64,000 nt of DNA from Effusibacillus dendaii. GTDB taxonomy: Bacteria; Bacillota; Bacilli; Tumebacillales; Effusibacillaceae. The stretch lies in NCBI RefSeq assembly GCF_015097055.1, contig NZ_AP023366.1, positions 2,684,001 through 2,748,000 on the forward strand, given 5' to 3'. The notes below the pieces were generated by a model that saw only the letters and a list, made by a program, of their open reading frames with translations, had not been told where the DNA came from and ran no database searches. A program made the translations under genes and the position numbers. Shown in pieces: positions 17,588-26,504 of this stretch. How positions within the stretch are numbered: position 1 is the first letter of the stretch; every line of letters begins with the position of its first letter.

Positions 17588-18760
17588 GTGTCGCCACAAC
17601 TTGACACACGAATCCTCGACAACGCCATATCAGCGACTCTGCGTGCAATTGAACAGGGGAAGTACCAAATTTATGAAATCGCGGATGTATCGCGCAGTGA
17701 GTATCAAGCATTGGAACGGGATTTGGCCGCTGTTCAATTGCAGGTTTACGAGACGGTGAAAAACGTCGACCGACTGGAGAGCGCACTGCGGAAAGCACGG
17801 CAGCGATTGGCGCTTGTCAGTAAAAATCACGCGCAACACTCGGAAGAGCAGGTGCGAGAAGTTTATATAGAAGCAGAAAAAGTGCAACATGAACTTCTTG
17901 CTGCACAGGAAAAAGAAAAACGTCTTCGGCGGAGGAGAGATGAACTGTCGCTCCGGCTCAAAAACTTGGGGGATCTGGTTTCGAAAGCGGAGGAACTTGT
18001 GACCCAGCTTGGTGTTGCTTTTAACTACCTGTCGGGTGAACAAAAAGAGATCGACGTGATGCTGCAGACCGTTGAGGAAAAACAATACTTGGGCAGCCGG
18101 ATGATTCAGGCGCAAGAGGAAGAACGCCGGCGGTTGGCGCGGGAGATTCACGATGGGCCTGCCCAAATGATGGCGAATGTAGTGTTGCGTGCGGAATTAT
18201 GCGAGAAAGTGCTGGATCGGGACATTGACCGCGTCCGGGAAGAACTGCAAGATCTGAAACAGATGGTGCGGGACAGCCTGGCGGAAGTTCGGCAAACCAT
18301 TTTTGACTTGCGGCCCATGGAATTGGATGATTTGGGACTTGCCCCCACATTGCGCCGTTATCTGACGAAATTTCAGGAAAAATACGGGATCCAGACCGAT
18401 TTTGCCCTGGTCGGCAAAGAGCGAAGGCTGTCAGGGGCGTTTGAAGTGGCCATTTTTCGTTCTGTTCAGGAAGCCCTTAACAATATAGCGAAACATTCCG
18501 AAGCAACGCTCGCTTCCGTTAAGCTGGAGTTGGAAAATCCGGAGATTCTTGTGCACATCCTTGATAACGGCAAGGGATTTGATTTGAAAACATCGAGAGG
18601 CAAGAAAGAACAGGGTCATTACGGGTTGTTGGGGATGCAAGAGAGAATTCAACTGCTAGGGGGTAAGGTTGAGTTCCGAACCAGGATCGGAGAGGGAACC
18701 AAAGTGATTATTACTCTTCCGATAACGAATCAAGGAGGCGTTCAAGTTGACTCCCCATAG
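17588..18760 (+). CDS. degS: Sensor histidine kinase DegS
   Basis: Cytoplasmic sensor kinase paired with DegU. The N-terminal ~180 residues are a long coiled coil, as in Bacillus DegS. The phospho-acceptor His is in ERRRLAREIHDGPAQ (HisKA_3), and the HATPase part shows EALNNIAKHSEA, LDNGKGFD and GHYGLLGMQERI. GTG start after GAGGAGG. Overlaps degU by 14 bases. In Bacillus this pair controls exoenzymes, competence and motility; no transmembrane segment is present, as expected. Confidence 0.95.
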   Translation: MSPQLDTRILDNAISATLRAIEQGKYQIYEIADVSRSEYQALERDLAAVQLQVYETVKNVDRLESALRKARQRLALVSKNHAQHSEEQVREVYIEAEKVQHELLAAQEKEKRLRRRRDELSLRLKNLGDLVSKAEELVTQLGVAFNYLSGEQKEIDVMLQTVEEKQYLGSRMIQAQEEERRRLAREIHDGPAQMMANVVLRAELCEKVLDRDIDRVREELQDLKQMVRDSLAEVRQTIFDLRPMELDDLGLAPTLRRYLTKFQEKYGIQTDFALVGKERRLSGAFEVAIFRSVQEALNNIAKHSEATLASVKLELENPEILVHILDNGKGFDLKTSRGKKEQGHYGLLGMQERIQLLGGKVEFRTRIGEGTKVIITLPITNQGGVQVDSP

Positions 18761-19451
18761 TCCGATCAAAATTGTACTGGCGGATGACCATGCACTCTTT
18801 CGTCAGGGACTAAGAAGAATTTTTGAATTGGAAGACGATTTTACCATTTTGGGAGAAGCGGTAGACGGACAGCAGGCGGTGACGCTATCTGCCAACCTGC
18901 AGCCGGATGTTATCCTGATGGACATCAATATGCCCCAAAAAAGCGGCGTGGAAGCAACCAAGTTGATTAAGCAAGCCTACCCTGCCGTTAAAATTTTGAT
19001 ATTATCCATTCATGATGATGAGGCATATATTTTTGAATCCATTCGGGCCGGTGCCAACGGTTATCTTTTAAAAGATGTCGAATCGGAAGTGTTAGTAGAA
19101 GCTGTCCGGCAAGTTGCAAATGGAACAGCGTTCATTCACCCTCAGATTACCACCAAATTATTAAACGAGTTTAAACGTCTGAGCTACAACGCAACTGATC
19201 ACGCATCCGCTCATGAGGAGGCGGCGGCAGCCGTTGAACAGGAGACATGGCGGGAGCTTTTGACGATTCGAGAGATGGAAATCCTTCGTTTAATGGCGGA
19301 AGGAAAAAGCAACCGAATGATTGGTGAGGCGTTATTCATATCTGAAAAAACAGTGAAAAATCATGTCTCTTCTATTTTAGGTAAACTTAATGTAGACGAC
19401 CGCACGCAGGCGGTCATTGCAGCAGCCAGGAACGGTTGGGTAAGGTTATGA
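18747..19451 (+). CDS. degU: Response regulator DegU
   Basis: NarL/FixJ-type regulator. The receiver has DDHALFRQGL, the phospho-accepting Asp in VILMDINMP and the Lys in YLLKD. The C-terminal LuxR-type HTH reads TIREMEILRLMAEGKS, then ISEKTVKNHVSSILGKL. A TTG start with AAGGAGG overlapping the degS end gives translational coupling. Length 234 matches DegU. Confidence 0.95.
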   Translation: MTPHSPIKIVLADDHALFRQGLRRIFELEDDFTILGEAVDGQQAVTLSANLQPDVILMDINMPQKSGVEATKLIKQAYPAVKILILSIHDDEAYIFESIRAGANGYLLKDVESEVLVEAVRQVANGTAFIHPQITTKLLNEFKRLSYNATDHASAHEEAAAAVEQETWRELLTIREMEILRLMAEGKSNRMIGEALFISEKTVKNHVSSILGKLNVDDRTQAVIAAARNGWVRL

Positions 19452-19505
19452 CGAACGCCTAATAGAGGGCGCGCATATAGTGACACCACAAGGGAGGTGT
19501 TCGGT

Positions 19506-19940
19506 ATGCTCGCTCTTTTGATTTGGGCGTTCGCTGCTTACGGGATTGTCGCCGCGCTCTATCAGGTGGTTCGACTTTATGAATCCCCTTCGATCAGTGA
19601 AGGTCACAGGTTTACGTTAGTATTGGTGGTTCGCAACGGAGAAGCGTACGTGGAAGGTTTACTGCGTTTTTTGTTGGTGCGTTCGTTTTTCTTAAAAAAT
19701 GATCTTCATATCCTTGTGGTGGATACCGGCTCAGAGGATTCGACCCGGGAAATTGTCAGTCGTTTGCAGGAGAATTATTCAAGAATTGAATTGATCGGAA
19801 CTGACCGGGAATACGACGGGGGATTGCTGGAATCTGTGTGGTCATCAGCAGATCAGGATAGTCCTTTTGCCCTATATGATCTTCGGAGCTGGAAAAACAC
19901 CAAAAGAATTATCCCTTATTTTAAAAGGGTTTTCGGTTAA
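19506..19940 (+). CDS. Small membrane-anchored protein resembling the start of a GT2 glycosyltransferase
   Basis: 144 residues. An N-terminal membrane segment (LALLIWAFAAYGIVAALYQVV) is followed by FTLVLVVRNGEAYVEGLLRF and ILVVDTGSEDSTREIVSRLQ, which resemble the first half of a GT2 fold including its DxGSxD nucleotide-binding turn. The second half with the catalytic base is absent, so transfer activity is doubtful. A GTG at 19497 is in frame but lies in the GGGAGG itself; ATG at 19506 is correctly spaced. It follows degU by 54 bases and may be in the same transcript. No name is justified. Confidence 0.7.
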   Translation: MLALLIWAFAAYGIVAALYQVVRLYESPSISEGHRFTLVLVVRNGEAYVEGLLRFLLVRSFFLKNDLHILVVDTGSEDSTREIVSRLQENYSRIELIGTDREYDGGLLESVWSSADQDSPFALYDLRSWKNTKRIIPYFKRVFG

Positions 19941-20017
19941 TGAGGAATTTGTATAAAAATAGTCGTGCAGACCTATGTACTATTTTGTCGACACATGTAA
20001 AATTAAAGACAAGGAGC

Positions 20018-20116
20018 GAGTCAATCATCAAGGGCAAACCTCGTCGAAAGACAGGGACGCAAAGCCATGGGTCTAAAGCTTCCCCAAAGCAATGATAGCC
20101 AGGCTGCTGATTGTTC
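20018..20116 (+). ncRNA. Cyclic di-GMP-I riboswitch (GEMM-I)
   Basis: Matches the GEMM-I aptamer in order: CAATCA (20022-20027) pairs with TGATTG (20108-20113) as P1; AGGGCAAACC; a GTC-GAAA-GAC tetraloop hairpin; GGGACGCAAAGCC with the A-rich ligand pocket; GGGTCTAA; a variable stem; and AGCCAGGCTGC. Downstream come a small hairpin and a 19-bp terminator, then the PAP2 phosphatase gene, so it likely controls that gene by transcription termination or read-through. Which state terminates cannot be read with confidence. Confidence 0.92.
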
Positions 20117-20137
20117 CGGGTGAATTGCTCAATCCCC

Positions 20138-20166
20138 CAAAAGGTTTCCTCATTGACCCTTTTGGA
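20138..20166 (+). other. Hairpin between riboswitch and terminator
   Basis: CCAAAAGG/CCTTTTGG pair perfectly (8 bp) around about 13 bases. It is flanked on both sides by CCCCC runs and could be part of the riboswitch expression platform. Coordinates are approximate. Confidence 0.5.
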
Positions 20167-20181
20167 ATCCCCCTACCCCCC

Positions 20182-20239
20182 ACAAACTAAGAGGTTCCTT
20201 ATTCCAAGGAACCTCTTAGTTTGTGTTTTCGCTGTTTTT
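20182..20239 (+). terminator. Long perfect terminator downstream of the c-di-GMP riboswitch
   Basis: A 19-bp perfect stem (20182-20200 with 20206-20224) around ATTCC, followed by GTTTTCGCTGTTTTTG. It separates the aptamer from the PAP2 gene and is the probable switching or constitutive stop. Confidence 0.85.
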
Positions 20240-20326
20240 GTTTTTCATCACCCTTTCACACGATTTTTATAAAAACTTAATACTTTAATGCTATCCTTAT
20301 AGAAGAGAATTTTGAGGAGTGAAATT

Positions 20327-20842
20327 ATGCAGCGTATGGCTGAATGGATGGTCGGAAGAGACATCCGGGCGTTCCGCTGGATTAATGGCGCCTGCAAATG
20401 TTCGTTCTTTGAACAGTTGATGCCTGTAGTTACACATCTGGGTGGAACTGTTTTCTCGATTGGCATGTCGCTGGTTTTTTTGCTGCAGAGTGATCCGTAT
20501 TGGCGCTATGAAGGGGTTCATTTGGCGATCAGCCTGTTGTTTAGCCATCTGATTGTGGCCGCTTGTAAAAAGCTGCTGCCGCGCCATCGTCCCTATCAGG
20601 TTCTGGAGAATGTATTTACGGGACGAAAACTTCTGACAGATGCATCATTTCCATCTGGCCATTCAACAGCCGCCTTTTGCTCGGCGACTGTTTTGTCAAT
20701 TGCGTTTCCCGTCTTGTCTCCGGGTTTGTATGCACTTGCGGCTTTAACCGCCAGTTCACGTGTATATTTGGGACTGCACTATCCGTCAGATGTGGCGATC
20801 GGCGCTGTATTGGGGACAGCGGTCCCGCTTTGGCTGGCATGA
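20327..20842 (+). CDS. PAP2 family membrane phosphatase
   Basis: 171-residue membrane enzyme of the phosphatidic acid phosphatase 2 superfamily; in Bacilli such short members are often undecaprenyl-pyrophosphate or lipid phosphatases. The three active-site motifs are visible: KKLLPRHRP, FPSGHSTAAF and SRVYLGLHYPSDV. About five membrane segments. GAGGAG lies 7 bases before the ATG at 20327. It is the first gene downstream of the c-di-GMP riboswitch and terminator, so its expression probably follows c-di-GMP level. Confidence 0.88.
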   Translation: MQRMAEWMVGRDIRAFRWINGACKCSFFEQLMPVVTHLGGTVFSIGMSLVFLLQSDPYWRYEGVHLAISLLFSHLIVAACKKLLPRHRPYQVLENVFTGRKLLTDASFPSGHSTAAFCSATVLSIAFPVLSPGLYALAALTASSRVYLGLHYPSDVAIGAVLGTAVPLWLA

Positions 20843-20978
20843 CTGTGCCAAAGTTCTTCTATGACCGTACAATAAGGATTTTTACTTAAATTTACAAATA
20901 ATTAACCATTTAAATAAACTCCATCGGTATACTGATAAGACAAAATGTGGAATTTTGTCGAAGAGGGCGGAGAGAACG

Positions 20979-23159
20979 ATGGGGAATCGACAGAAGAGTA
21001 TTTTGTTGCTGGATGATAGTTTTATAAACGAAAGGTTTTTAAAACGATTGAATGGACAATTGAAAAAAGGTCAAGTGGGATTCATTTATCTGGACATCAA
21101 ACGATTTGGTGATGTGTACCAGACCCGTGGACAGCTATTTTGCAATCGTGTATTGCAGACGCTCAACCAGATCATTTTGAGGTTCGAACAGGAAAAATGG
21201 GAAGGATGTTTCTCCCGGCGAATGTTAGGGGATGATCTGTTTTTATTTTTTCTTTTGCCAGATCAAAAAGTGGATCTGTTTTCTGATTTTGCGTACCGAT
21301 TGCGGACCGAAGTGGAACAACAACTGAATGCGGAATTGAATCTTCCCGAAAAGGAACTGGAATTATATGTAGGAACATCGATCTTTCATTCCGTATCTTC
21401 GAAAAACATCTCAAACGAACTGTACCGCGGTTTGAAACAGGCGATGCAGGATGCGAAAAATGAAGCTCAACTGGAACAGATTGAGCGACGGAAGGAATTT
21501 TTCCGAATTCTTGAGCAAAAATTGATTCGAGCTGTCTATCAGCCGATTATATCGCTGTTAACCGGTGCGGTCTACGGATATGAAGCTTTGGCAAGAGGGC
21601 CGCAGGGAAGCGGTTTTGAAGCTCCGCTCGACATGTTTTCATATGCGGAACAGATGGACAGCTTGTATCATCTTGAAAAAGTTGCCCGGGAACAAGCGAT
21701 TTCCGGATTTCGGTGTGGGGAAACAAACAGTAAGCTGTTTATCAACCTAAACGCAAACGTGATCAATGATCCGTTTTTTACTGCGGGTGAAACGGCAAAG
21801 TTATTACGCAGAGTGAATTTGACACCACAGCAGATCGTTTTTGAAATCACGGAGCGACAATCAATCGAAGATTTTCCGTCATTCGTTAAAGCAATCAATT
21901 ATTACCGCAAACAGGGGTATCGGATCGCAATTGATGATGCGGGGGCGGGCTATTCCTCCTTACAAGCGATTGCGGAAATACGTCCCGACTATATCAAAAT
22001 CGACCGATCAATCATCCATCAGATTGACAGTCATCATGCCAAACGGATTCTGTTGGAGACACTGGTAACGTTTGCGACAAAAATGAACTGTAAAATTATT
22101 GCCGAAGGTATTGAAACCACACAGGAACTGAACACGGTTCTCAAAATCGGGGTTCATTGCGGTCAAGGATACCTGCTGGGCCGTCCGAAGGCGGGATTTG
22201 AGGAAGTTTCTGCTGAAATTGTCAAGCTGATCAAGCGAAATCAATATGTGCCGACAACGCAGGGATATTCCGGCGCTTTGAAAGATATTGTCCGTCCTGT
22301 CAAAACGTTTGAAGAGGGGACCGTGACGCAGGAGATCGTGTCCTACTTTAATCGCTTTGAAGACGAAAGTGGTGTCGTGATTGTTCGTGAAGGCCGGCCG
22401 ATCGGTTTAATCATGCGGGAAAAACTGTTTCAGGCGCTGGCCTCCCAATACGGCGTTCCGTTGTATTGGAAACGTCCTGTGTCAAAACTGATGGACGGAA
22501 ATCCGATTATCCTTGACGAAAATACAGGTGTGGAAGACGCATCCAGAATCGCCATGGTAAGGGATCATCAGCGAATCTATGATCTGTTGATTGTCACCCG
22601 GGAAGGCAACATTTTAGGCGTGGTGACGATTCACTCCATTTTGGATACGATTACAAACGCGAAACTTGAGTATGCAAGAGACATGAATCCGTTGACCGGA
22701 TTGCCCGGTAACCGATTGATAGAGATTGAATTGGATAAACGTATTCAACTTGGCCAGGATTTCTCTGTTATTTATGCCGACCTGGATCGATTTAAGGAAT
22801 TTAACGATCGATGTGGTTTTCGGGAGGGAGATCAGGTAATTCGTGGATTGGCCAACTTGTTGCTGAGCGTTTTGTCAAATGCTTCGGTGAAAGATGATTT
22901 TCTGGGCCATATTGGCGGCGATGATTTTATCATTATCACAAATCATCCGAGCCCGCAGGAAATTTGCCGCCAAATTATAGAACGTTTTGACAACGAACAA
23001 TCCGGACACGGCCCCACCATTTCACTGGCGCTCTTGCGCTGTTCGGGAAATGACCTGAAGGGGTTTTCCGCCGAACAGTTGTCGAACCAGGCGGTTCAAA
23101 TAAAGAAGATCGCAAAGAGCCAGGCTGGCAGCGCTTTTGTGGAAAGAGAAATGTCTTAG
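20979..23159 (+). CDS. c-di-GMP turnover protein: degenerate GGDEF, EAL, CBS pair, GGDEF
   Basis: 726 residues. Residues ~1-170 look like a GGDEF fold with a ruined active site (RRMLGDDLFLFF). Residues ~185-430 are an EAL phosphodiesterase with its metal and catalytic residues: YEALARG, INLNANV, FEITERQ, AIDDAGAGYSSL, IKIDRSII, IAEGIET. A CBS-type pair follows (VVIVREGRPIGLIMRE, DLLIVTREGNILGVVT), and the C-terminus is a GGDEF domain with IGGDDFIII, a GGDDF variant. So it likely degrades c-di-GMP and may also make it, gated by a CBS ligand. ATG at 20979 follows GGCGGAG; an earlier in-frame TTG has no good site. It abuts the convergent lipase gene with no gap. Confidence 0.9.
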   Translation: MGNRQKSILLLDDSFINERFLKRLNGQLKKGQVGFIYLDIKRFGDVYQTRGQLFCNRVLQTLNQIILRFEQEKWEGCFSRRMLGDDLFLFFLLPDQKVDLFSDFAYRLRTEVEQQLNAELNLPEKELELYVGTSIFHSVSSKNISNELYRGLKQAMQDAKNEAQLEQIERRKEFFRILEQKLIRAVYQPIISLLTGAVYGYEALARGPQGSGFEAPLDMFSYAEQMDSLYHLEKVAREQAISGFRCGETNSKLFINLNANVINDPFFTAGETAKLLRRVNLTPQQIVFEITERQSIEDFPSFVKAINYYRKQGYRIAIDDAGAGYSSLQAIAEIRPDYIKIDRSIIHQIDSHHAKRILLETLVTFATKMNCKIIAEGIETTQELNTVLKIGVHCGQGYLLGRPKAGFEEVSAEIVKLIKRNQYVPTTQGYSGALKDIVRPVKTFEEGTVTQEIVSYFNRFEDESGVVIVREGRPIGLIMREKLFQALASQYGVPLYWKRPVSKLMDGNPIILDENTGVEDASRIAMVRDHQRIYDLLIVTREGNILGVVTIHSILDTITNAKLEYARDMNPLTGLPGNRLIEIELDKRIQLGQDFSVIYADLDRFKEFNDRCGFREGDQVIRGLANLLLSVLSNASVKDDFLGHIGGDDFIIITNHPSPQEICRQIIERFDNEQSGHGPTISLALLRCSGNDLKGFSAEQLSNQAVQIKKIAKSQAGSAFVEREMS

Positions 23160-23999
23160 CTATGTGATAAGATTTTTAATTTCTGAAATCTGTTTTTGGG
23201 TATGTGTATAACCGATTTGGATGCAGAGTTCCAATTTTGAAAAGTCCAGAATGTCGATTGAATCTACTTCCGGGTGGAGCACAAAGTCTGCCTTTTTGCG
23301 GATTGACTTCGATTGGGTCGCCAGGTTGATGTTGATCACTCGGGTCATAAGCGAGGACAGCGAATCGAAGCGGGAGCGAACCGGATTGGCAAATACCAGA
23401 TTCACCGCAATCACCTTGTCAGCGCCTAACAAGCGTGCCGCGTCAACCGGACAGTTTTCCAGGAGGCCGCCATCCACAAACATTCTGTTGCGGTACATAA
23501 CAGGTTGGAATAGAATCGGTATCGAGAAACTTGCCTGCACGGCGTCAGCTAACAAGATGTCTGTCACGATGTCCCGAGCGGTGTCGTCCGTGTGCAATGG
23601 GCGCGAAGAGAATATGACAGGTTTGGCTTGTATAATGTCTGTTGCGAGAAATGCGACAGGCATTTTTAGTTGGGACATTGAAACGTTTCGGGTTTTCTTT
23701 GCGATCATATTGCGCAGCCGTTTTCCTTTAATTAAACCGGTAAATCGTGCCTGCCTCCCCATTGAGCGGAGAATGGACCAATAATCAAAATCCAGGTAAT
23801 GTTTTCCGATAGTAGGAATTAGCTTAATTAATTGGCTGCTTGTAATTCCATATGCATAAAGTGATGCGATAATCGCTCCGACGCTTGTTCCCGTCAAACA
23901 ATCGATCTGAACGTTTGCTTCTTCCAATGCAAGCAGGACTCCAAGGTGCGCGCCACCTGCCACGCCGCCTCCGCCTAATGCTAGTCCTATTTTTTTCAC
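23160..23999 (-). CDS. Patatin-like phospholipase (RssA/NTE-type)
   Basis: Acyl hydrolase with a Ser-Asp dyad. The oxyanion loop is LALGGGGVAGGAHLGVL, the nucleophile Ser is in LTGTSVGAII (GxSxG) and the Asp in MFVDGGLLENCPV (DGG). ATG at 24023 is in frame, but GGGAGGGG lies within that stretch and points to GTG at 23999, giving 279 residues starting VKKIGLALGG. The stop codon directly abuts that of the c-di-GMP protein. Probable soluble or membrane-surface lipase; substrate unknown. Confidence 0.85.
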   Translation of the reverse strand: MKKIGLALGGGGVAGGAHLGVLLALEEANVQIDCLTGTSVGAIIASLYAYGITSSQLIKLIPTIGKHYLDFDYWSILRSMGRQARFTGLIKGKRLRNMIAKKTRNVSMSQLKMPVAFLATDIIQAKPVIFSSRPLHTDDTARDIVTDILLADAVQASFSIPILFQPVMYRNRMFVDGGLLENCPVDAARLLGADKVIAVNLVFANPVRSRFDSLSSLMTRVININLATQSKSIRKKADFVLHPEVDSIDILDFSKLELCIQIGYTHTQKQISEIKNLIT

Positions 24000-24089
24000 G
24001 CCCGCCCCTCCCGAATATCTCATTTTCCTCTCCAGTTTTTGAAAAACGGTTCCTTTTTATCTACACTGCCGAGAAGATCCCTTCTTCAA

Positions 24090-24674
24090 TGAAGTAAGGA
24101 GGGGAGGAATCGGCATTTCTTCAAGAAGCAAAATGGTGCCCCGCGCTTTAAGAGCAAGAAAAATCCCACTCAATCCTACACAACCAAATTCACGAACGGG
24201 AATATTGAAGTCATCGGAAACCGGATGAAACTTCCGAAATTGGGTCTGGTCAAATTTTCCAAATCGCGCGAGGCGGAAGGACGTATCCTATCCGCTACGA
24301 TCCGCAGGAATCCAACAGGCAAGTATTTCATATCGATTCTTTGTGAAGTCGAGATTCAACCCTTACCCTCGCCAGATTCAGCGATTGGAATTGACCTTGG
24401 CATTACGCATTTTGCCACTCTCTCTATCGGAGACAAGATCGATAATCCCAAATATTTGCGCAAGTATGAAAAGCAACTTGCGAAATGGCAACGTATTTTG
24501 TCCCGTCGCCAGAAAGGGGGCAGCAATCGTGAGAAAGCACGTCTGAAAGTCGCACGGCTTCACGAAGCCATTCGGAATTGTCGTCATGATTTTCTGCATA
24601 AACTGTCTACTCGACTCGTTCAGGAAAACCAACTGATTGGGATCGAAAACTTGCAAGTAGAAAATATGATTTAA
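24090..24674 (+). pseudogene. TnpB (IS200/IS605 family) remnant, both ends lost
   Basis: The frame is open without a proper start: FFKKQNGAPRFKSKK, MKLPKLGLVKFSKSREAEG, then RuvC-I AIGIDLGITHFATLS, the linker QKGGSNREKARLKVARLH, and RuvC-II IGIENLQVENMI, where it stops. The N-terminal ~80 residues and the C-terminal zinc finger with RuvC-III are gone. Together with the remnant at 10.5 kb it shows two independent decayed TnpB copies that kept different parts. No TnpA or clear element ends were found. Confidence 0.8.
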
Positions 24675-24713
24675 ATATTGCTTAACAATTGCTCAACATT
24701 TCGATGCTACAAT
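24671..24713 (+). promoter_or_regulatory. PhoP-type boxes and -10 of the chemoreceptor gene
   Basis: Three hexamers on an exact 11-bp period: TTAAAT (24671), TTAACA (24682) and TCAACA (24693), both spacers being ATTGC. A TACAAT -10 is at 24708-24713 and there is no -35. This is the layout of Bacillus PhoP-activated promoters (TT[A/T/C]ACA repeats with 5-base gaps). Confidence 0.65.
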
Positions 24714-24757
24714 GATGTCACATTTTGCGATTTTCGGCACAACACGGGGGCGTGGCG

Positions 24758-26407
24758 ATGAAAAAGCAGAAAACGTTAAGCGGTCAAATTTCTTTGGCGG
24801 TAGCTGTCTGCGTGACGGCAGCCGTTTTACTCACGGCCGGATTAGTCTATTTTCAAGCGGAAAAAGTGATGCGGGCAATGGTCATAACCGATCTGCAACG
24901 TACGGGGATGATTATGAAAGAGAAAGTCACACTGCTCATTAGTTCGATTGATTCGGCCCAACTTCCGGGTCAAATGGAATTTGAGATGCTAAAAGAGTCC
25001 ACTCGAATGAATCAGAAAGGCTGGGAGCCAAAACAGTGGATGATTGATACAAATAGCGGGAAAACTGTCATTAATTTAGCGAAAGAAGAACCTGCACCCG
25101 ATTTGCTGAAACAAATCAGGGGCAGCCAAGAGGGAGTATTGCAAGTCAAAAGAAACGGTCAAAATCGGACCATTTTTTTTGAGGCCATTCCGGAAAAAGG
25201 ATGGTGCTATGTGCTTGACGTTTCACAAGATGGTTACTTGGCTCCTGTCCGCTATATCCGGACGGTCACATTATGTATAGGTGTCGCAGTATTGGCGGTG
25301 GCCGTACTGGCTATGATTTGGTTGATTCGGTTATGGATAAAGCCTTTGGCAAGGATCAGAAAAGTGATGGAACAAGTGGCGAATGGCGACTTGCGGGACC
25401 GAATGGATGAAACGAACGGTGTCAGAGAGATTACGGATGTGGCGAAAGGTTTAAATTTTATGTTGGAAAGCATTAATGAGATGGTGCAAGTACTGGAACA
25501 GGGAATTGATTCAGGGAAAAGGTCAGCAAACTCTATGTTGCAAGCGATTGATGAATTCGCTCAACAGTTCCGCTCGACTTCCGAATCGATGAATGTGATG
25601 GGGCAAGGGGCCAAACAGCAGGCCAGTGCCTTGGATACTTCTGTTTCATCAATGGAATCGATGAGTCGTCGGGTTGTTCAGTTGGTTGGTATTATGCAGG
25701 AGGGCAGCAGCATTACAACTCAAATGAAAGACGAGATTGAACAGGGATTGGTTGCTGTTGAAAAAAACACGGACCGTATGCAGCTGGTTTCCGATCTAAC
25801 GGAAGAAATCAATCAAACGGTACTGCGATTGGCGGATGGAATGAAGCAGATCAGGAACATTCTTGCGACCATCCAAGGGATTGCCGGACAAACCAACTTG
25901 TTGGCTTTAAACGCATCGATTGAAGCTGCCAGGGCAGGTGAAGCCGGGCGGGGATTTGCTGTGGTAGCGGAGGAGGTACGAGTGTTGGCTGATCAGAGCA
26001 AAGTGGCAGCGGAAGAAATTTTACAGTTTACACAATCGATTGAACGTGAAGCGGAACTGGCGGTAAAGAAGACTCTGGTCGGTAAGCAAGAGGCGGAACA
26101 AGGTGTTTCGGAGGCAGTTTATGCGAGGGACACTATGCAAAAAGTTTATAAGGGCATTGAATCGACACAAAAAATGGTGGCCGACACGGTGAGTGTAATG
26201 GAACAGTGGGCATCACAAGTCCAGGAAATTGAACAGACGTTATTTTCCGTGCGGCAGGTGTCGCACAATACATTATCCAGTTCTATGCAGATTGAGTCGA
26301 TCAGTGCCGAACAACTGGAAAAATCGAAACAGCTGCAGACCGGGGCAGAGGAATTGGTTGATGTAATGAATCGTTTAAATGATAAAGCCCGACAATTTGT
26401 CGTTTAG
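24758..26407 (+). CDS. Methyl-accepting chemotaxis protein, apparently phosphate-regulated
   Basis: 549-residue transmembrane chemoreceptor: TM1 ([22 protein letters not shown]), a ~150-residue external sensor with a single-Cache look ([34 protein letters not shown]), TM2 ([20 protein letters not shown]), HAMP, and the cytoplasmic signalling coil with the invariant hairpin tip [23 protein letters not shown] at 24758 follows GGGGGCG. The gene sits directly upstream of pstS and has PhoP-type boxes, so it may sense phosphate or be induced when phosphate is low. The ligand is not shown by sequence. Confidence 0.92.
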   Translation: MKKQKTLSGQISLAVAVCVTAAVLLTAGLVYFQAEKVMRAMVITDLQRTGMIMKEKVTLLISSIDSAQLPGQMEFEMLKESTRMNQKGWEPKQWMIDTNSGKTVINLAKEEPAPDLLKQIRGSQEGVLQVKRNGQNRTIFFEAIPEKGWCYVLDVSQDGYLAPVRYIRTVTLCIGVAVLAVAVLAMIWLIRLWIKPLARIRKVMEQVANGDLRDRMDETNGVREITDVAKGLNFMLESINEMVQVLEQGIDSGKRSANSMLQAIDEFAQQFRSTSESMNVMGQGAKQQASALDTSVSSMESMSRRVVQLVGIMQEGSSITTQMKDEIEQGLVAVEKNTDRMQLVSDLTEEINQTVLRLADGMKQIRNILATIQGIAGQTNLLALNASIEAARAGEAGRGFAVVAEEVRVLADQSKVAAEEILQFTQSIEREAELAVKKTLVGKQEAEQGVSEAVYARDTMQKVYKGIESTQKMVADTVSVMEQWASQVQEIEQTLFSVRQVSHNTLSSSMQIESISAEQLEKSKQLQTGAEELVDVMNRLNDKARQFVV

Positions 26408-26413
26408 GGTGTA

Positions 26414-26454
26414 TTTACAATTTCTTAACAATACTGACATGGTTTGTTTACAAT
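26414..26454 (+). promoter_or_regulatory. PhoP-type boxes and -10 of pstS
   Basis: TTTACA (26414) and TTAACA (26425) are 11 bp apart; a further TTTACA at 26447 falls on the same grid and overlaps the TACAAT -10 (26449-26454). The middle position (26436) is degenerate. Located 50-90 bases before the pstS start. Confidence 0.65.
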
Positions 26455-26504
26455 GGGCAAGTACAATGAAGAGGAACTTAAGACTTGAAGGGGGATTTAA
26501 CTGG

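Noticed and set aside
20881-20933. PhoP-type boxes before the EAL/GGDEF gene
   Set aside because: TTTACA and TTAACC are 11 bp apart, but the next positions fail and the -10 is 20 bases away; likely chance in AT-rich DNA.
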